Of a stretch of 40,356 nucleotides of DNA, positions 18,122 through 26,750 are shown piece after piece (position 1 is the stretch's first letter; every line of letters starts with the position of its first letter). The stretch spans positions 1 through 40,356 of IMG/VR virus record IMGVR_UViG_3300042691_023625; one strand, given 5' to 3'. The notes beneath the pieces were generated by a model. It was not told the origin of the DNA. It saw nothing but the letters and a program-made list of their open reading frames with translations, and did not search any database. This DNA is from a virus. A program made the translations under genes and the position numbers.

Positions 18122-20257
18122 ATGAATATTGGAACAGGATCAAATTCTTCTCAACCAAGATTGTATATCTCATCATATTATACGATTGTGGGTAAATCCA
18201 TATTTTTTAAATTTGAAGTACCTACAAACATTGATACATTAAATAATATAAAAAAAATTCAATTGTTTACTGGAGAAAATCCAGAACAGAATGTTTCTGG
18301 TGAAATAATATTAGATCTTGACCCAAATAGTCCTACTCTAGATAATGTTACATATAAATACCTTGAGCAAGGTACTTATTATATAAGTTATGAAATAACA
18401 TATAATAATGATACAAAAAAAATGTATTATCTAGAATTTCCTATTCGTGTATACAAAGAATGGCCTAAATTTAATCAAGAAAATATAAGACTCTTGGGTG
18501 AGAATATATTACAACTTCCTTATACATTTGATCAAATAAGGATAAATCCTAATGAATTTGGTGTAAGTTCTATATATAATGATTTTTTAAAAAAATTACA
18601 TGAATGTTTAGAGTATTTAAAATCTAACACGAGAATTTTAAATACAAAAACTCCATCATTATATTATGGGTGGTTGGGTTTAAATGCATCTCTTCTATCA
18701 TCTGGAATAAGATGGCATACATTAGATTACAATAATAAATCAGGTAATTCAGAGTATTATAAATATCCAGACCAATTTACTGGTAGAAGTATTGTGAAGG
18801 CTTTAGGTAGGCAATATAATGGGTTTTTAAATATCAAAGATATAGCAGAAACCGAATCTTTAATATTTGTTTTAGATGATAAAGGGTTTAGAATTTTTAA
18901 AAATTCTAATAAAATACAAAGAATAAATTTTGATAACCAAGATGAAATATCAAATACGTTAACCGAAATAATTTCATTTGATATAAGTGATGATGGTAAA
19001 AAAATATTTTTATTAGATTCTATTCAAAATAAAGTTTATAGAATAGATATGGATTTTGATTCTACTAATAGTTTATACGAATCTTATAATCCTATATTAT
19101 CGTTTACTTTAAATATAGGATCATATGGAGATGAAACAGATCCATTTACATTTAATAATCCAATACAATTAATTTATAATAATAAAATGATTTATGTTTT
19201 AGATTATAATAATCAATGTGTAAAAGTATATAGCGAAAATTTAGAATGGGTTTATACATGTAATCCTGGTATTTTTAAAACAGATATCCCCATTTCAATA
19301 ACAGTTCATCCTGTTACTAGGTTTTTATACGTTTTAACAGAGAAAAATGTATATGTTTTCAGTCATAAATCTAAAACACCCAAATCCACTTTCAATATAC
19401 AAAATATACAAAACCTAATACCTAAAAAAATATTTTTCGATGAAGCTGGTGAATTCTTCTATATAATAACAGAGAACTCTACAACGGAAGAATTTGGTGC
19501 AGTTTTTAAATATACAGCACTTGGTTTATATATGGATTTTTTAGAAATTCCTAATGCTAAGTATGTTGCAGGTAAAAAAGGGAAAAATAGAAACATATTA
19601 TTAGCCCATAATAATGCTGTTATAAAATGTCAAGAAATTACTGATATATTAAAAACAGGTGACGGTTTAGATTTAAATTATTGGAGTTTAAATCAAATTT
19701 TAATTAAAAAAGATGAGATGGTTCAAGATATTGTTTTAAATAGATCTTTGTCAAGAATTTGTCAAAATATTATAAATTTTAGAAACTCATTGGAATCAAA
19801 ATTAGAATTAACAAAAGAATTTACTCCAGCAGGAGAAATTTCTTACTTTAGAGCATATCCAATAAAGTCTAATACAAGACCAAATTTAGGTCAGGAAATA
19901 GAGAATAATCAAATAGCTGTTGGTGTAAATGAACTACATACGCCATCGGTTATAAATAAAGAACTTCAAAAAATCTATGATGCATTATTAAAACTTAAAA
20001 CATTTTTGGATATAGAAGTTATATCAACAGAAAGTGATATTGGAAGAAATTTAGAAAAGTGTAAATCACCTTTTTGTTGGTCTTGGAAGGCAATGTCAAC
20101 ATATAATATAAAAAAACCAATCATAAGAATTTGTAATACAAATCCAATTTCTTTCAAAGAATTAGAAAGTAAATTTCCAACAAATTATGTACAAACAAAA
20201 ACATGGGAAGAAGCGACCAGTATATGTTGTTCAAATGTTAAAACACCTCTAGGATAA
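18122..20257 (+). CDS. Virion protein with Ig-like N-terminus and internal beta-propeller (711 aa)
   Basis: Not a named family. Residues about 10-115 look like a PKD/Ig-type beta sandwich (strands ISSYYTIVGKSIFFKFEVP, then YLEQGTYYISYEITY). A mixed segment with WP, WLG and WHTLDY motifs follows. Residues about 233-505 form a run of propeller-like blades (SLIFVLDDKGFRIFKNSNK, ISDDGKKIFLLDSIQNKVY, NNKMIYVLDYNNQCVKVYS, PVTRFLYVLTEKNVYVFSH). A helical part (about 535-640) then precedes a C-terminal Cys-containing end (CKSPFCWSW ... ICCSN). It starts after a 20-base gap and is followed 4 bases later by a PKD-like gene. A baseplate-periphery or adhesin role is inferred from neighbours. Confidence 0.7.
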   Translation: MNIGTGSNSSQPRLYISSYYTIVGKSIFFKFEVPTNIDTLNNIKKIQLFTGENPEQNVSGEIILDLDPNSPTLDNVTYKYLEQGTYYISYEITYNNDTKKMYYLEFPIRVYKEWPKFNQENIRLLGENILQLPYTFDQIRINPNEFGVSSIYNDFLKKLHECLEYLKSNTRILNTKTPSLYYGWLGLNASLLSSGIRWHTLDYNNKSGNSEYYKYPDQFTGRSIVKALGRQYNGFLNIKDIAETESLIFVLDDKGFRIFKNSNKIQRINFDNQDEISNTLTEIISFDISDDGKKIFLLDSIQNKVYRIDMDFDSTNSLYESYNPILSFTLNIGSYGDETDPFTFNNPIQLIYNNKMIYVLDYNNQCVKVYSENLEWVYTCNPGIFKTDIPISITVHPVTRFLYVLTEKNVYVFSHKSKTPKSTFNIQNIQNLIPKKIFFDEAGEFFYIITENSTTEEFGAVFKYTALGLYMDFLEIPNAKYVAGKKGKNRNILLAHNNAVIKCQEITDILKTGDGLDLNYWSLNQILIKKDEMVQDIVLNRSLSRICQNIINFRNSLESKLELTKEFTPAGEISYFRAYPIKSNTRPNLGQEIENNQIAVGVNELHTPSVINKELQKIYDALLKLKTFLDIEVISTESDIGRNLEKCKSPFCWSWKAMSTYNIKKPIIRICNTNPISFKELESKFPTNYVQTKTWEEATSICCSNVKTPLG

Positions 20258-20261
20258 TAAT

Positions 20262-20891
20262 ATGAATTTAAAATTTTACGAAACAACATTTAATTTATTG
20301 AGTTCTGATAAAACACTTGTAATAAATCAATTTGCGCCTCTTAATTTTATTGTAAATCCTTTCGATGCAAGACCATTAAGCAACCAAGACACGGAAACTG
20401 GTCAGGGTCAATTTAAATTTGAATCAAAAATTTATAAAATAGTATATGATTGGGGTGATGGTGTTACGGAAACACAAAAAATAGAACCTTCGTCTTTTAA
20501 TTCTTCCGCTTCTTTAGTATATCCAATACAAAAAGAAACAGGTGATCCTAGAAATTTTTCAAAAAATCATATATATAATTTAATAGATACATTTAAAAGA
20601 GTTATAAATGGTAATGTTAAAATTTATATGTTTGGTGTAAAGAATCCTCTGGTTTATAAATTTAGAGTTATTTTAAATGCACCAAAACTAGATGGATCTA
20701 AAACTGGATTCTTTAAAAATTTTCATCTTATTAATTCTAAGATATTTGGACCTGATAATAAAATATTATATATATTTGAGGGAAAAGACCCTTCGTGGGT
20801 TTTTCCTGTAATAGCAGAGTGGAGGCCAAAATCAGGACAAGAATCAGCTATTCTTATAGAGGATTATAACACTTATCAACTAAATATTTGA
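20262..20891 (+). CDS. PKD-like virion protein (209 aa)
   Basis: A small beta protein. Its middle carries a PKD-type signature, YDWGDG (about residues 64-69), followed by the usual long loop and an HIYN strand (FSKNHIYNLIDTFKRV), as in PKD domains where the aromatic-WGDG turn is paired with a H.Y strand. The C-terminal part is also beta-rich (SWVFPVIAEWRPKSG). There is no signal or membrane segment. It is packed between two tail genes (4 bases before, 1 base after), so it is probably made in fixed proportion with them. PKD domains in phage tails usually mediate packing or carbohydrate contact; which one applies here cannot be told. Confidence 0.65.
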   Translation: MNLKFYETTFNLLSSDKTLVINQFAPLNFIVNPFDARPLSNQDTETGQGQFKFESKIYKIVYDWGDGVTETQKIEPSSFNSSASLVYPIQKETGDPRNFSKNHIYNLIDTFKRVINGNVKIYMFGVKNPLVYKFRVILNAPKLDGSKTGFFKNFHLINSKIFGPDNKILYIFEGKDPSWVFPVIAEWRPKSGQESAILIEDYNTYQLNI

Positions 20892-20892
20892 A

Positions 20893-21675
20893 ATGGGAAA
20901 ATATTTTTCATTAACTTTTTACGAAAAAAATAGACAGGAAGGAGAATTGTGGTTAAGAACACCTAACAATTTAATACTTCCTGCACAAGAAGCTTTGTCT
21001 AAAGTGTTTTTAAAATATAAAAATGTTTCATCTGATTTAGCAGAACAAGATTCTTCTGGAAGAACTTTTTATCAAGATTTGATGGATGGAACTTTCTTTT
21101 TAAGATTTGATATGATTCAGGATGTTTTATTTGTTGAAACACCTAGAGGAAATATATTTGATCAAATAGTGGTAGAAAATAATCAGATTTTACCAAGAAA
21201 CCAAGATAATAACTTTACTACATCACTATCTTCAAGAAGATTAACTTTTCCTGATTATTATTTTGATGAAAATAATAAGAAAATATATATAGTATCAAAT
21301 AAAATCGAACAGTATCAAAATATAAACGGATTAAAACTTGGGTATATAGTAGAAGAGTTTGATATGAATACATCTATATTAGATGTAAAAAATTACTTCA
21401 CAGTTTTTTTTAATTTTAATATAAAAGATTATTATAAATTATTACCTATTGTTGAACCTTTAAAATTGTCGTATAACAGATTTACTAAAACATTTAATAT
21501 TTCACATATATGTAGAGGACCAAAAAATGAATTTGGTCTTGTTAGTATAAATGTTCTAAAAGACCAAGATTTAAGTGTTAATTCAATAAATGCATTTTTT
21601 CCATTTCAAGACACAACGGATGTTGATTACGAATCAATTATTCAGAAAAAATTAACAATAAATATGGATTTATAA
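20893..21675 (+). CDS. Hypothetical tail protein (260 aa)
   Basis: Not recognised. A beta-rich soluble protein opening with MGKYFSLTFYEKNRQEGELW, with a motif FYQDLMDGTFFLRFDMIQDV (about 59-78) and a middle section alternating beta strands with Asn/Asp loops. No cysteine cluster, coiled coil, signal peptide or membrane helix. Its ATG lies one base after the previous stop, and its TAA overlaps the next ATG (TAATG), so the three genes 20262-25121 look translationally coupled. It is probably a partner or adaptor of the 1148-residue LamG protein downstream; that is inferred from the overlap alone. Confidence 0.65.
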   Translation: MGKYFSLTFYEKNRQEGELWLRTPNNLILPAQEALSKVFLKYKNVSSDLAEQDSSGRTFYQDLMDGTFFLRFDMIQDVLFVETPRGNIFDQIVVENNQILPRNQDNNFTTSLSSRRLTFPDYYFDENNKKIYIVSNKIEQYQNINGLKLGYIVEEFDMNTSILDVKNYFTVFFNFNIKDYYKLLPIVEPLKLSYNRFTKTFNISHICRGPKNEFGLVSINVLKDQDLSVNSINAFFPFQDTTDVDYESIIQKKLTINMDL

Positions 21676-24600
21676 TGATTACTATATATAACACCGCATC
21701 TGCATTTTATTGGTATCCTTTGAAGTTTGAGTTACAAGGAAATCATTATGAAACAATATATCAAAAATATATTTTTAATAATGGTATGACTTTCAATGGT
21801 CATGCTTTCTTATTAGAAGGTATGGATTATAAAAATAATAACCAAACAAGTCTGTTTTTAACAGATTTACTATCATCTTCTGAAATTTTTAAAAATAAAA
21901 ATAAACCAGAAGAATCAACAGATTTAACTGTAATAAACTCTACACTATCCAATAAAGACGGATTTGTTATAACTCCATTAAATTTAAAAGTAAATAAAAA
22001 AGACATAACAATTTTAAACAAAACAGAAAGAAAAAAATTGTCTGATGTTGATTTTTTAAAATTTACTATAGATGAAGAAGATAATAATTTATTATATATA
22101 GAGAATCAATCCGGTCAAGTTTTACAATGTAATTCCGAATTGGATAATGGTACATTTTTTACAACAAAAGCAACTCCACCAATAAACAAACAGAGATTTG
22201 AATACTTTTTGAATAATAATGGAGAGATATGTTTATTTTTAGATGGATCAAATGCATCAAAATGTTTATCATTAAATTCTAATAATAATTTAGTTTTATC
22301 CTCTGTTTCTTTCAAAGACCAGTTTTTTAGAATACCAAATGAAGTGATTTTTAAATTAGATTGTTATAATAAAATTAATTCTAACGAAAATTATATTGTT
22401 GATAGTAAAATTGCTGAATATAATAATAAACCAATAGATCCAATAGATTCTCTGTATAAAGACTCAACTATATTTAATAAACCATATTTACAAAACTTTC
22501 TTTTCATGTTTCCAACAGAAAACCCTATCATAATTGATGATGAAGCGGTGTATATTTCTGATTATAATGGTCTTAAAAATTACCAAAATCCTGATTATGA
22601 CTATGTAAAGGGACCATTTTTCGCTGAAGATAATCCTTATATAAGAAGAATATATTGGCAGATATATAGTGGTTCAAATCAAGAAAATGGATATGATGAA
22701 ATTTATTTGGGATATACCTCAAATAGTACAAAATTAGTTCTTGTATCAGATAGGGAAACTGAGTTTCAATACTCTCCTGCATCACAAAGAATTCCTTTGA
22801 GTTCCTCTAATTTAATAGAATCTGGATCAATAGCTGGTGAACATCCTTTAACTTCTGACAGGATTTATGGATTATCTGTAAGTTACAAAAATACATTGCC
22901 CGAAATATCTCAGCCGGTATCTTTTTTTAGAGAAACTGGAACATGGCTTTGTTCTTGGTTAAAGGGTTCACAGAATGGTTCAAAACAATGGATGGATAGA
23001 TATTACAATTCTGCTTATCTAACAACAAATGAGGCTTTATCTAGTGGTTATCTTAAATATAACGAAAGACTCGATCCTTCTAAGCCATATATATATGATA
23101 CCCCATCTACGCTTTCTTTAGAACCTGGTGCTAGATACAAGTATTTTAGACAAGGTATAAAAAGTTCTAGAGAATTTATTAATTATTTAGATTATACATC
23201 AGAAACAAAAAACGGATCTAAAACACTTCATATAAACACATGGAATTCAAACCAAGCAGAAGATTCCTCTAAATATGCCAACAATGGTATTGTAATAAAC
23301 CGAGATACTATACAATCAGATAAGTCGTCATATACTTTATATGGTTCTAACCATATAATATTTCCTTCAACTTCGGATTTATTAGAAACTCAAAAGATTA
23401 CTGTATCTCTTTGGATAAATGTTGATAACTGGTCAAAAATATATGGATGGCAAATTTTTGGAAATTATTACAATGGAGGTTGGGGTTTAATAAACGATAG
23501 TGGTCAAATATCACCTCTTTTAACAATTATAGAAAATGAAGGAAAAAGATCTTATAATATAAATTATAGGTCTGGTTTAACTGATTCTTATCAATTAACA
23601 TCTAAAGGATTTGTTAATCCAAAAAATTGTTTTTTTGAATGGGTTTTAAGACTTCCTGATTTTAGTTATTGGTTGATAGATACTTCAAATGTTATTGCAT
23701 ATAGAGTTGATAGCAACGGAACAATATTAAACACAGACGATGGTAATATTAAAAAAACAATAAAAAGTATAAATCAGGTTTTGTTGGACAAGGATATGAA
23801 TTTAGTTATTTTTGATTCAGAAGAATCAATTATGTTAAAAATAAATTCTTTAGGAAAATATGTATCTTTAACAGAAGCTATAAGAAAACCAAGGATAGAT
23901 TTTAGATCGAATGGTAATCTTGTAAAATGTGATTCTAATATATCGATAATAGATAATAATGATAATTTATGGGAAATAGTTGGAGAAAATTTATATATAT
24001 GCACTAATTATATCGGTGGGAATAGTAACTATTATTCTGATAAACAAATAAAAGGACATATTGGAAAATGTCAAAGTATAACATGTGATAGTGAAAATAA
24101 TCTTTGGTTTATAACAAAAGATAATACTCTTATAAAATATAATACAACAACTGATACATTTGATGTTAATAAAAAATTGTTGGATGACTTTGTAGATAAA
24201 GATAATATGACTGATGATTCATATCCATATTGTCATATAGGTATAATAAGAACATCTGCTTCTGAGTTTTACAAAAACTGTAAAGAACTTCAGAAAGAAC
24301 TGTATGATGTTATTTGTGTTGTTGATACAATTAACTTCAAATTATATTTCTTTCAAACATCTGGACAATTAATAAAAAGAACTGATTTAAGATCTTATAT
24401 ACAAGATGAAAATATAAGATTTGAAACTTATTGGAAATTTTCAGCAAAAGGAGATTTTACTGGATTTGATTATATTAGAAAATACTCAAATCCTTTTCAA
24501 AAAACTTTAAGTTGGAAACTTAAAACATCAGATCACCTAGAAGAAAAGTTTGAAAATTTAACATTAGATTACGATGTTTCTCAATTACCACCAGGTTGGC

Positions 24601-25121
24601 ATAATTTTTCTTTTGTATTTGATGGTTTAGCTGGAAAAGTTATTTATTATATAGATTCTATAAAAGTAAATGAAAAAAATATTTCAAAAAATAGTTTACT
24701 TTATTATGAATATATGTCTCCTTTATTATTAGGAGCAACAACAATAAAAAATACCTCATTAAATGATTTAGTCGGTATAGAGGATGGTTATAAATTTGTT
24801 GGAAAAGTTTCTGATTTAAGAATTTATAATAAAAGTTTCATTCAATCAGAAATAGAACAATTGTATTTTTCAAATAGTAAATCTATAAACAGGGGTAATT
24901 TAAATTGGAATATTTCTGTAGGTGAAAGGAATTATGTGGAAAAAATAAATCATTTCTTTAAGTATCAATTACCAGGTAGTAAGTCTAATTATTATAATAT
25001 TAATATACATAATTTAAAAGTATCTGGTAGAATAAAAAAACTAATAGAAGAATCAATACAAAACAATATAAACACAATATCACCTTATAATACATTTTTA
25101 AATAAAATAAACTGGTTATGA
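21675..25121 (+). CDS. Giant virion protein: LamG domain split by a beta-propeller (1148 aa)
   Basis: Probable host-binding tail protein. Residues about 125-225 contain a beta-trefoil-like stretch (LLYIENQSGQVLQCNSELD ... ICLFLDGSNASKCLSLNSN). A LamG/concanavalin-like fold begins about 505: NTWNSNQAEDSSKYANNGIV, then KITVSLWINVDNWS. It is interrupted at about 645 by propeller-like blades (FEWVLRLPDFSYWLIDTSN, CDSENNLWFITKDNTLIKY) and resumes at about 965 with the second LamG half: LPPGWHNFSFVFDGLAGKVI, then VSDLRIYNKSFIQSEIEQLY near 1043-1062. The second half carries the usual LamG order of strands and terminal motif. The C-terminus is helical. Its start overlaps the previous stop and its end overlaps the next gene by ATGA. 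Sugar binding is known for the fold but not proven here. Confidence 0.72.
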   Translation: MITIYNTASAFYWYPLKFELQGNHYETIYQKYIFNNGMTFNGHAFLLEGMDYKNNNQTSLFLTDLLSSSEIFKNKNKPEESTDLTVINSTLSNKDGFVITPLNLKVNKKDITILNKTERKKLSDVDFLKFTIDEEDNNLLYIENQSGQVLQCNSELDNGTFFTTKATPPINKQRFEYFLNNNGEICLFLDGSNASKCLSLNSNNNLVLSSVSFKDQFFRIPNEVIFKLDCYNKINSNENYIVDSKIAEYNNKPIDPIDSLYKDSTIFNKPYLQNFLFMFPTENPIIIDDEAVYISDYNGLKNYQNPDYDYVKGPFFAEDNPYIRRIYWQIYSGSNQENGYDEIYLGYTSNSTKLVLVSDRETEFQYSPASQRIPLSSSNLIESGSIAGEHPLTSDRIYGLSVSYKNTLPEISQPVSFFRETGTWLCSWLKGSQNGSKQWMDRYYNSAYLTTNEALSSGYLKYNERLDPSKPYIYDTPSTLSLEPGARYKYFRQGIKSSREFINYLDYTSETKNGSKTLHINTWNSNQAEDSSKYANNGIVINRDTIQSDKSSYTLYGSNHIIFPSTSDLLETQKITVSLWINVDNWSKIYGWQIFGNYYNGGWGLINDSGQISPLLTIIENEGKRSYNINYRSGLTDSYQLTSKGFVNPKNCFFEWVLRLPDFSYWLIDTSNVIAYRVDSNGTILNTDDGNIKKTIKSINQVLLDKDMNLVIFDSEESIMLKINSLGKYVSLTEAIRKPRIDFRSNGNLVKCDSNISIIDNNDNLWEIVGENLYICTNYIGGNSNYYSDKQIKGHIGKCQSITCDSENNLWFITKDNTLIKYNTTTDTFDVNKKLLDDFVDKDNMTDDSYPYCHIGIIRTSASEFYKNCKELQKELYDVICVVDTINFKLYFFQTSGQLIKRTDLRSYIQDENIRFETYWKFSAKGDFTGFDYIRKYSNPFQKTLSWKLKTSDHLEEKFENLTLDYDVSQLPPGWHNFSFVFDGLAGKVIYYIDSIKVNEKNISKNSLLYYEYMSPLLLGATTIKNTSLNDLVGIEDGYKFVGKVSDLRIYNKSFIQSEIEQLYFSNSKSINRGNLNWNISVGERNYVEKINHFFKYQLPGSKSNYYNINIHNLKVSGRIKKLIEESIQNNINTISPYNTFLNKINWL

Positions 25122-25966
25122 ACTTTGATCTTTTAAATACATCTTGTCAAAAAGCAATATTAATATCTGAGGATTATTGTTTGGATAAATCTTTTGATAT
25201 TATAAAACAAAATTTTGATGTTTTTAGTACTGATTTAGGAATGACAGATGACCAAATTGATAGATTTGAAATATTAAAACAAAAATACGAAAAAAACAAA
25301 GACAAATATAGAAAATTTTTAACATTTGTTTCTCAATTCAGTTCTTCATTAGAAAATATTCAAAAGGTATATGATCAATATAAAGATATATGGGCGGTTA
25401 TATCTACTCCTATGGAAATTTTTTATCCAAACATACTACCAATAGAAAAATGGGGTACTTTTGATATCAAAACAGGAGAAATAACGAAGGTTAATTCTGT
25501 TGCCACATTAAATACTATTAAAAATGTAGAAACTTGGGTTAATGGTAAATTTCCAGAAAGTGAGTATGGTATATACAAAAATATAACAGTAAGAATTTAT
25601 TTTTATATAGAGATACCCATAACATATAAAATGACTGCATCATATAATGAAAAATGCACGGCTGGTGGAAAAAATACAAAAGTTTGTTGCAAACCTTGTA
25701 ATGTTGGTGGATTTCAACCATGTAACAGAATGGGGGGCGGTGATAGTTGTGGAAACATGTTTACAATGTGTCCTGCTAATTATTATAATAGTCAAAATTG
25801 TGTTACTGGATTTTGTGCAGGTTGGTCCTCTGATGCAGACCCAAAAACATGGAAAGGAAGAGATTTAAAAATTTCTAGAGAAATAATTTATCCTAATGAT
25901 AGATTCTTTATTGGGTATAATAAAATAAACTTATCAATAAATAATAATGCTTGGAAACAAATATAA
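25118..25966 (+). CDS. Tail protein paralogue 1 with cysteine-rich knob (282 aa)
   Basis: First of three adjacent paralogue-like genes. The N-terminal helical part (DKSFDIIKQNFDVF at about 24-37, then a long helix with LKQKYEKNKDKYRKFL) is followed by a W...YP joint (DIWAVISTPMEIFYPNI). The next region is beta-like. Residues about 179-234 hold nine cysteines, including VCCKPC and MCP, among Gly/Asn loops, and the C-terminus returns to beta. Nine cysteines in about 55 residues suggest bound metal or disulfides formed after release. It shares an ATGA overlap with the LamG gene and lies 3 bases before the next paralogue. No database family is recognised. Confidence 0.65.
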   Translation: MNFDLLNTSCQKAILISEDYCLDKSFDIIKQNFDVFSTDLGMTDDQIDRFEILKQKYEKNKDKYRKFLTFVSQFSSSLENIQKVYDQYKDIWAVISTPMEIFYPNILPIEKWGTFDIKTGEITKVNSVATLNTIKNVETWVNGKFPESEYGIYKNITVRIYFYIEIPITYKMTASYNEKCTAGGKNTKVCCKPCNVGGFQPCNRMGGGDSCGNMFTMCPANYYNSQNCVTGFCAGWSSDADPKTWKGRDLKISREIIYPNDRFFIGYNKINLSINNNAWKQI

Positions 25967-25969
25967 CAT

Positions 25970-26743
25970 ATGCCAAAATTAGAACTTCCACGATTTTTTA
26001 AAAGTGAAAACATAGGTGATTCACTTAAAACACTGAATAAATCTTTCGATTTTTTAAAAAAAGAAATAGAAAAACAAAATGACTCTTTGGATGAATATAA
26101 CGACTTTAAAAGTTCTATTTTATTAGATTTTGATAATTTAAAATTTGCAAATGATTTTATGAAAAAAAGAAATCCCGTTTATATGGAAACATGGGAAGAT
26201 ATCTTAAATAAAAGGGAACATTATGTAAAGCCTATAATAACAATATATCCTGAAAAATTTAGAGGTGATTTATCAAAAACTTTTTCTTCAACTTATATAG
26301 AAAATATAATTCATGATTGGATAACTAAAACATATATAATAAAACCAAAGAAAATAGATAAACCAAATTATGTCGAGGGTCAAAAAGCTATTATTTATTA
26401 TATAAAATGTTCAGAAGATATTAGAAAAATGAACGAAGTGGGGAATAGTGAAGTTGTACCATGCGTAACGGCTAATAAGGATGTGACTGTTAGTTGTGAG
26501 TCAAAAAGATCTGGTCAAGTTTGTATTCGTGGATGTGGTTGTGTAAATTGTGCGGGTTCAGTCACTTGTGATTTTACAGAAGAAATAGAATGTGTTTTTA
26601 CTGATAATGGTATTTCTAGTAAAACAACAAATAGATATTTGAAATCAAAAACCTCATTGATATTTGATGAATATAGTGAAACTAATTTCGAATTTGTAAA
26701 ATTTATAGTAGAAGATTGTATTTGGAAAGTTGATAAATCATAA
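25970..26743 (+). CDS. Tail protein paralogue 2 with cysteine-rich knob (257 aa)
   Basis: Same plan as its neighbours: an N-terminal motif SENIGDSLKTLNKSFDFLKK (11-30), a helix with ILLDFDNLKFANDFM, a W...YP joint (TWEDILNKREHYVKPIITIYP) and a C-terminal beta part. Residues about 146-207 contain nine cysteines, including CIRGCGCVNC, in a region otherwise of beta character. The N-terminus is clearly like that of the next gene (EDNVGDGLAKINYNFLSIN). It lies 3 bases after paralogue 1 and 7 bases before the chosen start of paralogue 3. Function unknown; a baseplate or fibre-connector role is inferred from position. Confidence 0.65.
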   Translation: MPKLELPRFFKSENIGDSLKTLNKSFDFLKKEIEKQNDSLDEYNDFKSSILLDFDNLKFANDFMKKRNPVYMETWEDILNKREHYVKPIITIYPEKFRGDLSKTFSSTYIENIIHDWITKTYIIKPKKIDKPNYVEGQKAIIYYIKCSEDIRKMNEVGNSEVVPCVTANKDVTVSCESKRSGQVCIRGCGCVNCAGSVTCDFTEEIECVFTDNGISSKTTNRYLKSKTSLIFDEYSETNFEFVKFIVEDCIWKVDKS

Positions 26744-26750
26744 AAAAAAA

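Noticed and set aside
26730-26750. Upstream ATG at 26730 as the start of paralogue 3
   Set aside because: It would overlap the previous gene and add seven residues before the motif shared with its paralogue; the ATG at 26751 after a poly-A run fits better.
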